Of a DNA stretch of 11,085 nt, positions 1 to 6,093 are shown piece after piece (position 1 is the first letter of the stretch; each line of letters starts with the position of its first letter). Under the pieces are notes generated by a model that saw nothing but the letters and a program-made list of their open reading frames with translations, did no database searches and was not told where the DNA came from. Source of the stretch: an uncultured Moraxella sp. (GTDB taxonomy: Bacteria > Pseudomonadota > Gammaproteobacteria > Pseudomonadales > Moraxellaceae); NCBI GenBank assembly GCA_937975585.1, contig CALJUC010000101.1, positions 1 through 11,085 of the forward strand. The letters are read 5' to 3'. A program made the position numbers and the translations under genes.

Positions 1-521
1 CAAGGCTGCACCCAAGAGAAAAACACATTAACCCCCATATCCGCTATCAGTTGGAGTACGCTAATCGGTAAATGGGAAAATGCCGGTTGTAACCGTAAAT
101 CCTCAGTCAAAATATTGCCAAATAGCCCAATTTGTTCAGTCAGTGCCGCTTGTACCGCCATATTACCGCCATAGCGTTCAGTGACGATAAAATGCCAATA
201 CAAGGGTGAGCTGTCAATACTGTTAAAAAATAACTGCACCATGCCTGCAATTTGGCCGCGATGGGTGCGCAATTGCCCAACTTTCAAATACTCGCGTAAT
301 GCGTTCAATGCTTGACCGAGTGCTTCATTGACCAATGCCTGCCCCAAGTCATCCATATCAGTAAAGTGACGATAAAAGGCCGTGGGTACCACACCGACTT
401 CGCGCGTCACCTGGCGCAACGAAATCGTCGAAAAAGCGTGTCCTGACATAGATAAGTCAAGCACCGCCTGAAAAAAAGCTTGTCGAGTCTGGCGTTTTTG
501 TAAGTCGCGTCGGGTCATCAT
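1..521 (-). CDS. TetR-family transcriptional regulator, FabR/DesT-like (3' end outside window)
   Basis: I translated this from the reverse strand. The reading frame stays open to the left edge, so about 173 N-terminal residues are visible and the end is missing. Residues 1-60 form a TetR-type helix-turn-helix domain. The segment from about residue 34 reads SLRQVTREVGVVPTAFYRHF, followed by TDMDDLG. This closely resembles the DNA-binding domain of FabR and DesT, repressors that adjust unsaturated fatty-acid synthesis or desaturation to membrane composition. The rest is the helical ligand-binding domain (for example a PLYWHFIVTERYGG stretch) and is less diagnostic. I start at the first of two tandem ATGs (521 and 518). 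An in-frame GTG at 524 is also possible and no strong ribosome binding site decides between them. A promoter lies about 30 bases upstream. The TetR family call is secure. The FabR/DesT role is inferred from the helix-turn-helix similarity, and no target gene is visible in the window. Confidence 0.85.
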   Translation of the reverse strand, partial: MMTRRDLQKRQTRQAFFQAVLDLSMSGHAFSTISLRQVTREVGVVPTAFYRHFTDMDDLGQALVNEALGQALNALREYLKVGQLRTHRGQIAGMVQLFFNSIDSSPLYWHFIVTERYGGNMAVQAALTEQIGLFGNILTEDLRLQPAFSHLPISVLQLIADMGVNVFFSWVQP

Positions 522-552
522 CACAGTGGCTATCACGTCCAAAGGTCGTACA

Positions 553-581
553 ATTAACTTAGGGTCAAATAACAAAGTCAA
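553..581 (-). promoter_or_regulatory. Putative sigma70 promoter of the TetR-family gene
   Basis: On the minus strand, TTGACT (581-576, 5 of 6 to consensus) and GTTAAT (558-553, 4 of 6) are separated by exactly 17 bases. Transcription would start near 545, giving a leader of about 25 bases before the ATG at 521. The -35 lies in a small direct repeat (TTTGAC twice, 15 bases apart). Whether the repressor binds here to control itself cannot be told from the sequence. Confidence 0.5.
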
Positions 582-701
582 ACAGCGGCCATGTCTATGC
601 GCAAACAACCAAAGGTTTCACGATAAGACACAGCAAAGGCAACCATTGTAGGGGGTTTTAACCCTGAATACAATTAGCAAATAAATAGGTCTACTGCTAA
701 G

Positions 702-2111
702 CTAAAGATTTATCGACCAATTACCTTTTAGCTCTTGTGCAAGTCGATACGCTTCATGGTCATTCATACCCGTAATCATATCCAAAATACACAAGGCATT
801 ATGATAAACATCCTCGTTTAAGGTGCGGCCAAAATTCGCCAAATGCGCATTGAGTAACTGCAACAATTGGCGCTGTTCAAAAGGCCCCGCGTGTGCGCTT
901 GGTTGACCCAAGATAGCAAGCGGCATAAACGCATCGAGTAAGGTATGTAGGCAGCGATTAGCCATAATTTCTAAACGGACTTTGCTGGGGTGCTGAAAAA
1001 TTTGGTCATAGGCCAGTTGCTTGGCAGCATTGATACTGGTCTTGACGTTGTTTGGACAATGGTCAAATAAGCTACCCTCCAGCTCACCGGCCAGTAGCGC
1101 GGCTTGGTTTTCGGCAAACGCATCTGTGACTTTATCCACCAAGCGTCGCATGGCGCGACCGCGTAGGGCAGCCAGTTTTTGCGCGACAGGCGCATTATAG
1201 GTGACTTCAGGCGGTACACCCAACCGCTTACCCACCAGTTGCATCAATAACGGTTCGACTGATTGATAGTCGAGCATACCAAGTAAAATCCCATCTTCCA
1301 AATCAATCAACGCATAGCAAATATCATCAGCTGCTTCAAGCAGATAGGCCAAAGGATGGCGAGCAAAGCCATTGGCCGTTCGGGGTAGCTGCAGTTGCTC
1401 ACCCAACCGTTCTAAGTACTTCGCCTCACTGTCAAAGCAGCCAAATTTACGAATTTGTAAAGGTGATATAGGCGCATCTGGCACTGGTACGGGATTGACG
1501 GGTGTGGATAGATAAGGGTACTTCATAAATGCACCCAAGGTCGCTGCTGTTAAGCGCATACCACCACGATCGGGATGGTGCTCATTGCGCGTCAATAAGC
1601 GAAAGCCTTGCGCATTGCCCTCATAGCCCAACAAGTCCACCTGTTGCTGCGGTGATAACTGTGCCAATAACGCTCGCTGTGCTGGCTGATAAAACCAATC
1701 ACGAATCGCGTATTCCCCCGCATGGCCAAACGGCGGATTGCCAATGTCATGGGCCAAACAAGCTGCCTGTACGATAACCCCAATATCCGCACCATTGACG
1801 CCCGCAGGTAGCGCATCAGCAATTTTTTCGGCAGATAGCATGCCCAGTGAGCGACCAACGCATGACACTTCTAGGGAATGGGTCAAACGGGTGTGAATAC
1901 CCATTTGGTGCGTTAAAGGATGAACTTGGGTCTTTTGGTTCAATTGACGAAACGACTGGGAAAACACCAACCGGTCATAATCAATATGAAACGCTGTACG
2001 GGTGGTGGATTTCATGGGACGGCGTTTACCGGTGTGCATAGGGTTGCGCAAACTTTCAGCAGACAGCAAATTGCGCCAAGTCTTTTCAATTGATTTTTGT
2101 TTGTTTTTCAT
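702..2111 (-). CDS. dgt: dGTPase-like HD-domain deoxynucleotide triphosphohydrolase
   Basis: The product (469 residues from this start) belongs to the dGTPase family, cytoplasmic enzymes that hydrolyse dGTP, and sometimes other dNTPs, to the deoxynucleoside plus inorganic triphosphate, helping to control dNTP pools. Numbering from the ATG at 2111, the N-terminal part carries the family stretch RQLNQKTQVHPL, then RLTHSLEV with the first metal-ligand His (about 78). The HD pair lies in CLAHDIGNPPFGHAGE (His121-Asp122), followed by YEGNAQGFRLLTR, and the last metal-ligand Asp in EAADDICYALIDLEDG (about 262). All expected active-site residues are present. The frame extends upstream to a TTG at 2189, but the extra 26 residues do not look like the family and have no ribosome binding site. 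I prefer ATG 2111, although its own ribosome binding site is also weak. It lies 180 bases upstream of the TetR gene on the same strand. No clear terminator follows it. Substrate preference cannot be read from sequence. Confidence 0.93.
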   Translation of the reverse strand: MKNKQKSIEKTWRNLLSAESLRNPMHTGKRRPMKSTTRTAFHIDYDRLVFSQSFRQLNQKTQVHPLTHQMGIHTRLTHSLEVSCVGRSLGMLSAEKIADALPAGVNGADIGVIVQAACLAHDIGNPPFGHAGEYAIRDWFYQPAQRALLAQLSPQQQVDLLGYEGNAQGFRLLTRNEHHPDRGGMRLTAATLGAFMKYPYLSTPVNPVPVPDAPISPLQIRKFGCFDSEAKYLERLGEQLQLPRTANGFARHPLAYLLEAADDICYALIDLEDGILLGMLDYQSVEPLLMQLVGKRLGVPPEVTYNAPVAQKLAALRGRAMRRLVDKVTDAFAENQAALLAGELEGSLFDHCPNNVKTSINAAKQLAYDQIFQHPSKVRLEIMANRCLHTLLDAFMPLAILGQPSAHAGPFEQRQLLQLLNAHLANFGRTLNEDVYHNALCILDMITGMNDHEAYRLAQELKGNWSINL

Positions 2112-2171
2112 AATATGTAATTGTTTGTTCGTTATCTGACATCCGTTGAATGTATCGCTTAAGCCGTTATC

Positions 2172-2189
2172 TTGACAAGCGCCTGTCAA
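2172..2189. repeat. Inverted repeat TTGACA-N6-TGTCAA upstream of dgt
   Basis: Perfect 6-base arms around the spacer AGCGCC. Each arm reads as a consensus -35 hexamer (TTGACA) on one strand. It sits 61-78 bases upstream of the dgt ATG, so it could be an operator or part of the dgt promoter. On neither strand is there a good -10 at normal spacing from these hexamers. Confidence 0.4.
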
Positions 2190-2350
2190 ACAGCGTAAGC
2201 CAAACAGGCTATAAACTCAAGAAAAAGCGAAAACTTTGGTAATAAATGCCGTGTTATGACAAACGATGTGCCTCGATACCTCATTATTTTTATTCATAAT
2301 ATTAAAAACTAAAAATTTGGTTACAAAAAATAGTGATTAATAATTTTTTA

Positions 2351-2384
2351 TTGTTATAATTTAGTAACAAAGTTAGCGTATAAT
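2351..2384 (+). promoter_or_regulatory. Possible promoter/operator region: TTGTTA-N8-TAACAA repeat with TATAAT boxes
   Basis: The arms TTGTTA (2351-2356) and TAACAA (2365-2370) are perfect inverted repeats enclosing a consensus -10 TATAAT (2355-2360). A second TATAAT lies at 2379-2384. No good -35 is found 16-18 bases upstream of either. If used, they would give the small gene at 2525 a leader of roughly 130-160 bases. In DNA this AT-rich, chance TATAAT boxes are expected. Confidence 0.3.
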
Positions 2385-2511
2385 GTAATGAAAAAGTAGT
2401 AAAGTGTAATGTATTTGTGCAGAAATGTATGTTGTAACAATAAGTTATCTATAAAATTTTTACGACATAATAATAGATTACTTAAGTATAAATCGGTAAA
2501 TGCAGTTGAAT

Positions 2512-2515
2512 AGGA
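2512..2515 (+). promoter_or_regulatory. Ribosome binding site deciding the start of the small membrane protein
   Basis: AGGA lies 9 bases before the ATG at 2525 and only 3 bases before the ATG at 2519, which favours the downstream start. Confidence 0.4.
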
Positions 2516-2524
2516 TAAATGTTT

Positions 2525-2773
2525 ATGCAAGCACCCTGTGAAAATAGACGTGACAGCGATGCTCAGCCACATGAAGCACTCATCCGTAAAAAATCGTTAT
2601 TAACCATACACAGCTTTTTTGCAGTATTGGTGATGATGTTTGTCGTTACCTTTATTGTGGTCATAGGCATAGATTTTTTTGGTGGCTGGGCGAAGCTACA
2701 AGGTAATTCTCAATCCTATGTATGTCCAGTTAGTGGTGCTGAGCACCAATTAAGCTTGTGCTATAAAAGCTAA
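2525..2773 (+). CDS. Small single-pass membrane protein, unrecognised
   Basis: I do not recognise the family. From the ATG at 2525 the product is 82 residues. An in-frame ATG at 2519 would add two. I chose 2525 because AGGA at 2512-2515 is 9 bases from it but only 3 bases from 2519. The first 26 residues are hydrophilic (several Asp, Glu, Arg) and end in RKK. One strongly hydrophobic segment follows (about residues 27-52, LVMMFVVTFIVVIGI core). The last 30 residues are polar and hold two cysteines (VCP and SLCYKS). By the positive-inside rule the N-terminus should be cytoplasmic and the C-terminus with the cysteine pair periplasmic, where they could form a disulfide. Support comes from the plausible ribosome binding site, the charge-then-helix layout and the clean stop followed by a hairpin. 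It stands alone between oppositely oriented genes, so its neighbours say nothing about function. Confidence 0.55.
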   Translation: MQAPCENRRDSDAQPHEALIRKKSLLTIHSFFAVLVMMFVVTFIVVIGIDFFGGWAKLQGNSQSYVCPVSGAEHQLSLCYKS

Positions 2774-2776
2774 AAG

Positions 2777-2794
2777 CAGTAATGATTATTACTG
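2777..2794 (+). repeat. Hairpin just after the small membrane-protein gene
   Basis: CAGTAAT, loop GATT, ATTACTG: a perfect 7-bp stem with a four-base loop. It begins four bases after the TAA. It is AT-rich and has no T run after it, so it is a weak terminator candidate at best. It may protect the 3' end of the message. Confidence 0.45.
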
Positions 2795-2998
2795 AGTAAT
2801 ACGGACGTTACTTGGTTACAGTAGCTGCGCTAACATAAATAAGTCGCAGCTCGGCATTCGGTAAGGAAACATTGGTTATGTAGATGACAAGCAGTTTGTA
2901 GGATAGTGTAGAGAAAAATGGGTTGGGACTTTTTTTAGTTGATTAACAATTAGATAGCCATCTTGTTTGGTTGGCAATCTTGTTATGATACGGTAGAC

Positions 2999-3031
2999 AG
3001 CGATTGTTCAAGTGGACAATCGCTTTTTTTT
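2999..3031 (+). terminator. Strong rho-independent terminator, rightward
   Basis: AGCGATTGT (2999-3007) pairs perfectly with ACAATCGCT (3016-3024) across an eight-base loop, and a run of eight T follows (3024-3031). It works only for rightward transcription, because the reverse strand has no T run after the stem. The nearest rightward gene ends 225 bases earlier, so it ends either that transcript or an unannotated short RNA. It also shields the convergent rsmD end. Confidence 0.85.
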
Positions 3032-3094
3032 GCCAATTTTTTAGTTTGTTTAACTGATAAGTGCAAAATAGTCTTGATGATAAGTTTTTCAATG

Positions 3095-3703
3095 TTAGCT
3101 AGGCGTTTGCCATTGGTATAGCCCTGCAAAAATCTGTCCCATTTTTTTGCTTTTAAGCGGGGTTAATTGTGCAAACCAATTGCCCAAAATTGTTTCATGC
3201 TCAGCATTAGACTCGATATATAGCACGGTATTTTGGTTAATCAGATGATGTTCGGTCAGTGCCTGTAAAATCGGTTGCCACAAGTCCAAGGCATACGGTG
3301 GGTCAATAAATACCACGTCAAAGACTTGTGTTGGGAGCAGCGGAATTTGAGTTTCAGCAGTACCATGATAAAGCTGTAGCTGATAGGCCGTGATTTGCAA
3401 GGTGGCTTGGGTTTGGCGCAGTTGAGCAAGCTGCTCGCGGTTGGGCTCAATCATACTAACCTGACGCGCGCCACGTGATAAGGCTTCAAAGCCCAACGCA
3501 CCGCTACCGGCACAGCAATCTAAGACATTGGCATTGGGTAAGTCATCGGCCAACCAGTTAAATAAGGTTTCGCGCACGCGGTCTGGCGTGGGACGCAAGC
3601 CATCAGCATCAATAAACTGTACCAAGCGTCTGCGATACTGACCCGCAATTAAGCGCACACTCGCGGTTTTGAGGTTTGCAATTGGGCGGTGTTTATTTTT
3701 CAT
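3095..3703 (-). CDS. rsmD: 16S rRNA (guanine(966)-N(2))-methyltransferase RsmD
   Basis: This 202-residue protein has the RsmD layout. It has the family signature GLRPTPDRVRETLFNWL (residues 35-51), then the SAM-binding motif I VLDCCAGSGALGFEALSRGA (60-79) with the acidic IEP further on (85-87), and the catalytic FIDPPY motif (132-137). The enzyme transfers methyl from S-adenosylmethionine to N2 of G966 of 16S rRNA in the small ribosomal subunit. The length is normal for the family. The ATG at 3703 is preceded by GGAAG nine bases upstream, which supports the start. It follows mrdA on the same strand with a gap of 46 bases and no terminator between, so co-transcription with mrdA is likely. The DPPY-type MTase family is certain and the RsmD assignment is strong. 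Confidence 0.95.
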   Translation of the reverse strand: MKNKHRPIANLKTASVRLIAGQYRRRLVQFIDADGLRPTPDRVRETLFNWLADDLPNANVLDCCAGSGALGFEALSRGARQVSMIEPNREQLAQLRQTQATLQITAYQLQLYHGTAETQIPLLPTQVFDVVFIDPPYALDLWQPILQALTEHHLINQNTVLYIESNAEHETILGNWFAQLTPLKSKKMGQIFAGLYQWQTPS

Positions 3704-3749
3704 AGCGTCTGTCTTCCGTCAATTGGCCTTTATCGCACAATCATTACAA

Positions 3750-5711
3750 TTAGCGTGTCGTGCTGATTGGTTTAACCTGACTGGCCGGTAAGCGATGCAG
3801 GGCGGCTTGTTCGGCTTGCTGCTTTGCTAACTGTTTTTCCGCATTGATTTTGGCCAGTTCTTCCGGTGTCGGCGGCAAGACAGGGTTGCGGTCACGCTCT
3901 AACAACCAATAGTCAATCACTCGGCGTACAATCGGTGCGACTTTACTACCACCACGACCATTCTCCACAATCAAGGCGACGGCAATTCTTGGATTGTCAA
4001 CGGGGGCAAAGCCGATAAACCAACCATGGTCACGATAGCGCTCATCCAAGGCGGCTTCATTATAGCGTTTGCCTTGGGCGATAGACTTGACCTGTGCGGT
4101 ACCGGTTTTACCCGCTAAACGGTAAGCATTGGTATACACCGCATGGGCAGTCCCTGACTTGACGGTTAATTCCATCGCGGTTTGCATTTTTAACCAGTCT
4201 TGTTCAGTGCCTTTAAATGGAATCTTGCCATCGGGGCGATTCATGTCCGGCACACTCACCGCACCGGTTGATTTTCTGAGTAAATGTGGCGTTAGGTGAT
4301 TGCCTTTGCTAGCCAGCATAGCGGTGGCATTAGCGACTTGTAACGGTGTTGCCAAAAAGTAACCTTGGCCGATACTGGCAGAGATGGTTTCACCGGGTAG
4401 CCATTCTTTTTTATAGGTGTCCATTTTCCATTGACTTGATGGATAGACACCCGTTTTTTCACCCGGTAAGTCAATGCCAGTTTTTTTGCCAAAATTAAAG
4501 CGCGTCATCCAATCGTGCATTCTATCAATGCCCATTTGATAACTGGTTTTATAATAATAGGTATCGACAGATTGGGTAATCGACTTGGTCATGTTGACGG
4601 TACCATGACCGGATTTTTTCCAGTCACGGAATTTGTGGCTATTACCCGGAATACTAAAATAACCCGGGTCGTAAATCGTACTGTCCCAGGTCATAATGCC
4701 CGCATCAAGTAGCCCTAATCCCGCAAACGGTTTAATCGTTGAAGCAGGTGGGTATTGCCCTTGTAACGCGCGATTATACAAAGGGATATCAGGGTTGTCT
4801 TTTAATGCCTTATAGTCTTTACTACTAATACCGGTAATAAATAAGTTCGGGTCAAAGCTTGGGTTACTGACAAAGGCCAAGACCTCACCGGTATTGGGGT
4901 CGATAGCGACCAACGCCGCACGTTTACCCGCCAACTGGTCACTGGCAACTTTTTGTAGGCCATAGTCAAGACTCAGATAAATATCATTACCCGATATCGG
5001 TGCCTTTGTGTCTAGTTTGCGAATGACATCGCCATACGCGTTGGTTTCGATGGATTGATAACCTGGTTTACCCAGTAGAAGTGATTCATACTGTTTTTCG
5101 ATACCATTCTTACCAATTAAGTCCGTACCGGCATAGAGCTGTTTATCGAGTTTTTTACTATCATTATCACTGATGCGCCCGACATAGCCAATGACGTGGG
5201 CGAACAACTCGGCATAAGGGTAAGTACGGGTAAGTTTGCTTTGAATCGACACGCCTTTGAAAAATGGCTTACGCTCACTAAACTGTGCCACTTGTTGCTC
5301 AGTCAAGCCGATTTTAATCGTCACCGGCTCATTTTTGCTTTTTTTCAGCGCTTTTAGCCCTTCATCGACTTCTTCTGGGCTTAACTGGAAAATAGGCGTT
5401 AATAAGGCAAGGGTTTGTTCAGGGTTATCAATCTCATCTGGGCTGACCACTGCTGTGAACACCGGCTTGTTATCCGCGAGCAAAATACCGTTGCGGTCAT
5501 AGATATAGCCACGACTGGGTGGGGCCGATATCAGCTTAATGCGATTGTTATCCGCTTGGGTGACATACTGATCATGGGTATAAATCTGTAAATAGCCGTA
5601 GCGCGCAATCAAACCTAGCAAACCTGCCACAATAAAAAACGCGGCAAACAAAATCCGGCGCTTAAAAATTAAACTTTCGCGTTGAACATCAGAGGACAGC
5701 GGTTGTTTCAT
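3750..5711 (-). CDS. mrdA: Penicillin-binding protein 2 (peptidoglycan D,D-transpeptidase MrdA)
   Basis: The protein (653 residues from this start) is the elongasome transpeptidase that cross-links new side-wall peptidoglycan together with RodA. It is anchored in the inner membrane with its catalytic domain in the periplasm. Residues 1-19 are cytoplasmic, followed by one membrane segment (about 20-36). The PBP dimerisation domain follows, with APPSRGYIYDRNGILLADN (63-81). The transpeptidase domain has the catalytic SxxK in PPASTIKPF (Ser324, Lys327), the SxD motif in SVDTYYYK (381-383), as is usual for PBP2, and KTGT (535-538). A charged Lys/Ala/Gln-rich tail ends the protein. The frame opens at a TTG at 5762. 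I prefer ATG 5711 because the extra 17 residues would put an unusual second hydrophobic stretch before the anchor. Neither start has a good ribosome binding site. rodA, a common neighbour of mrdA, is not adjacent. rsmD follows after 46 bases. Confidence 0.96.
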   Translation of the reverse strand: MKQPLSSDVQRESLIFKRRILFAAFFIVAGLLGLIARYGYLQIYTHDQYVTQADNNRIKLISAPPSRGYIYDRNGILLADNKPVFTAVVSPDEIDNPEQTLALLTPIFQLSPEEVDEGLKALKKSKNEPVTIKIGLTEQQVAQFSERKPFFKGVSIQSKLTRTYPYAELFAHVIGYVGRISDNDSKKLDKQLYAGTDLIGKNGIEKQYESLLLGKPGYQSIETNAYGDVIRKLDTKAPISGNDIYLSLDYGLQKVASDQLAGKRAALVAIDPNTGEVLAFVSNPSFDPNLFITGISSKDYKALKDNPDIPLYNRALQGQYPPASTIKPFAGLGLLDAGIMTWDSTIYDPGYFSIPGNSHKFRDWKKSGHGTVNMTKSITQSVDTYYYKTSYQMGIDRMHDWMTRFNFGKKTGIDLPGEKTGVYPSSQWKMDTYKKEWLPGETISASIGQGYFLATPLQVANATAMLASKGNHLTPHLLRKSTGAVSVPDMNRPDGKIPFKGTEQDWLKMQTAMELTVKSGTAHAVYTNAYRLAGKTGTAQVKSIAQGKRYNEAALDERYRDHGWFIGFAPVDNPRIAVALIVENGRGGSKVAPIVRRVIDYWLLERDRNPVLPPTPEELAKINAEKQLAKQQAEQAALHRLPASQVKPISTTR

Positions 5712-5844
5712 AGGCAACAATATCAGACACAGGGCTAGATAAAAACAGGGTATAGGTGGCAATACGGATTACATAGCGCAGGCAAGCGCGAATGGGGCGC
5801 TATCACCATTTATATGAGTAGTAAATTGCTAAAACCAAGGGCGA

Positions 5845-5853
5845 ATTTTAGCA
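5845..5853 (-). promoter_or_regulatory. Extended -10 promoter element for mrdA-rsmD
   Basis: On the minus strand the sequence reads TGC followed by TAAAAT (5 of 6 to consensus), an extended -10 that can work without a good -35. The hexamer 17 bases upstream (TACTAT) is indeed poor. Transcription would start near 5838, leaving an mrdA leader of about 127 bases. Confidence 0.42.
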
Positions 5854-5881
5854 TAATTATCAGCGCGATAGTATGAGAATC

Positions 5882-5896
5882 CGCGTATTTTACGCG
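5882..5896. repeat. Perfect inverted repeat CGCGTA-TTT-TACGCG between the divergent promoters
   Basis: Six-base perfect arms around TTT, located 29 bases upstream of the leftward extended -10 and about 90 bases upstream of the rightward one. The position suits an operator acting on mrdA. No protein is known to me for it. Confidence 0.4.
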
Positions 5897-5985
5897 ATTA
5901 TAAATCTGCAATATCGGGTGAAAATGAACATTTGGCAAAAAAACTCGAGTAAATGCAGTTTGTTAAGCAACTGGCATTGAACTTG

Positions 5986-5994
5986 TGCTAAAAT
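5986..5994 (+). promoter_or_regulatory. Extended -10 promoter element for the DUF445 gene
   Basis: TGC followed by TAAAAT, the same extended -10 as on the opposite strand for mrdA. There is no good -35 at normal spacing. Transcription would start near 6001 and give a leader of about 93 bases containing two inverted repeats. Confidence 0.42.
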
Positions 5995-6045
5995 CAGCCG
6001 ATTTGTTCGACTCGTCAACTTGAGTTGGTGGGCGATTTCAGGCAC

Positions 6046-6060
6046 TGATGAATTTCATCA
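6046..6060 (+). repeat. Perfect 7-1-7 palindrome in the DUF445 leader
   Basis: TGATGAA, T, TTCATCA. The arms are perfectly complementary. It lies between the predicted transcription start and the ribosome binding site, 33 bases before the ATG. It could be an operator acting as a roadblock, or a short RNA stem. Another small repeat, CAAC-TTGA-GTTG, lies at 6016-6027. Confidence 0.4.
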
Positions 6061-6093
6061 CATTGGTTCAAAAGCCGTTGTTGGGTAAGGGTT

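Larger units (their letters stand above)
2112..2518. other. AT-rich intergenic region between divergent dgt and a small membrane-protein gene
   Basis: About 400 bases with no convincing gene. The part from about 2281 is very AT-rich. It holds a perfect inverted repeat TTGACA-N6-TGTCAA (2172-2189), the repeat TTGTTA-N8-TAACAA (2351-2370) enclosing a TATAAT, and a second TATAAT at 2379-2384. It must contain the promoters for dgt (leftward) and for the small gene at 2525 (rightward), but no -35/-10 pair is good enough to place either with certainty. Confidence 0.6.
2774..3094. other. Spacer between the small membrane-protein gene and rsmD, with hairpins and a terminator
   Basis: I see no protein gene here. 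Four bases after the small gene's stop codon codes there is a perfect 7-bp hairpin (2777-2794). A strong rightward terminator stands at 2999-3031. Between them lies a weak promoter-like pair, TTGGTT (2812-2817) and CATAAA (2834-2839) with a 16-base spacer. The stretch 2774-3031 is thus either a long 3' untranslated region or a separate short RNA. No terminator for the leftward rsmD transcript is seen. Confidence 0.6.
5712..6093. other. Divergent promoter region between mrdA and the DUF445 gene
   Basis: No gene is seen in these 382 bases. They hold extended -10 promoter motifs for both directions (leftward 5845-5853, rightward 5986-5994), a perfect inverted repeat CGCGTA-TTT-TACGCG (5882-5896) between them, a repeat ATAGCGC...GCGCTAT (5773-5803) in the mrdA leader, and two small inverted repeats in the DUF445 leader (6016-6027 and 6046-6060). 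Confidence 0.6.

Noticed and set aside
650..665. Small GGGTTTTAACCC palindrome after dgt as a terminator
   Set aside because: The stem is short with an unfavourable loop, and no T run follows in the leftward direction.
2112..2189. N-terminal extension of dgt to a TTG codon
   Set aside because: The 26 extra residues do not resemble dGTPases, TTG is a rare start, and there is no ribosome binding site. ATG 2111 opens a sequence typical of the family.
2354..2572. A 72-codon open frame on the minus strand opposite the start of the small membrane-protein gene
   Set aside because: It lies in AT-rich DNA, has low-complexity composition (Leu, Tyr, Phe), no ribosome binding site, and overlaps a better-supported frame on the other strand.
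2925..2937. GGGAC followed by seven T as a second terminator
   Set aside because: There is no complementary arm upstream to form a stem.
5712..5762. N-terminal extension of mrdA to a TTG codon
   Set aside because: It would add a second hydrophobic stretch before the normal PBP2 membrane anchor and has no ribosome binding site. The choice is not certain, since ATG 5711 also lacks a strong site.
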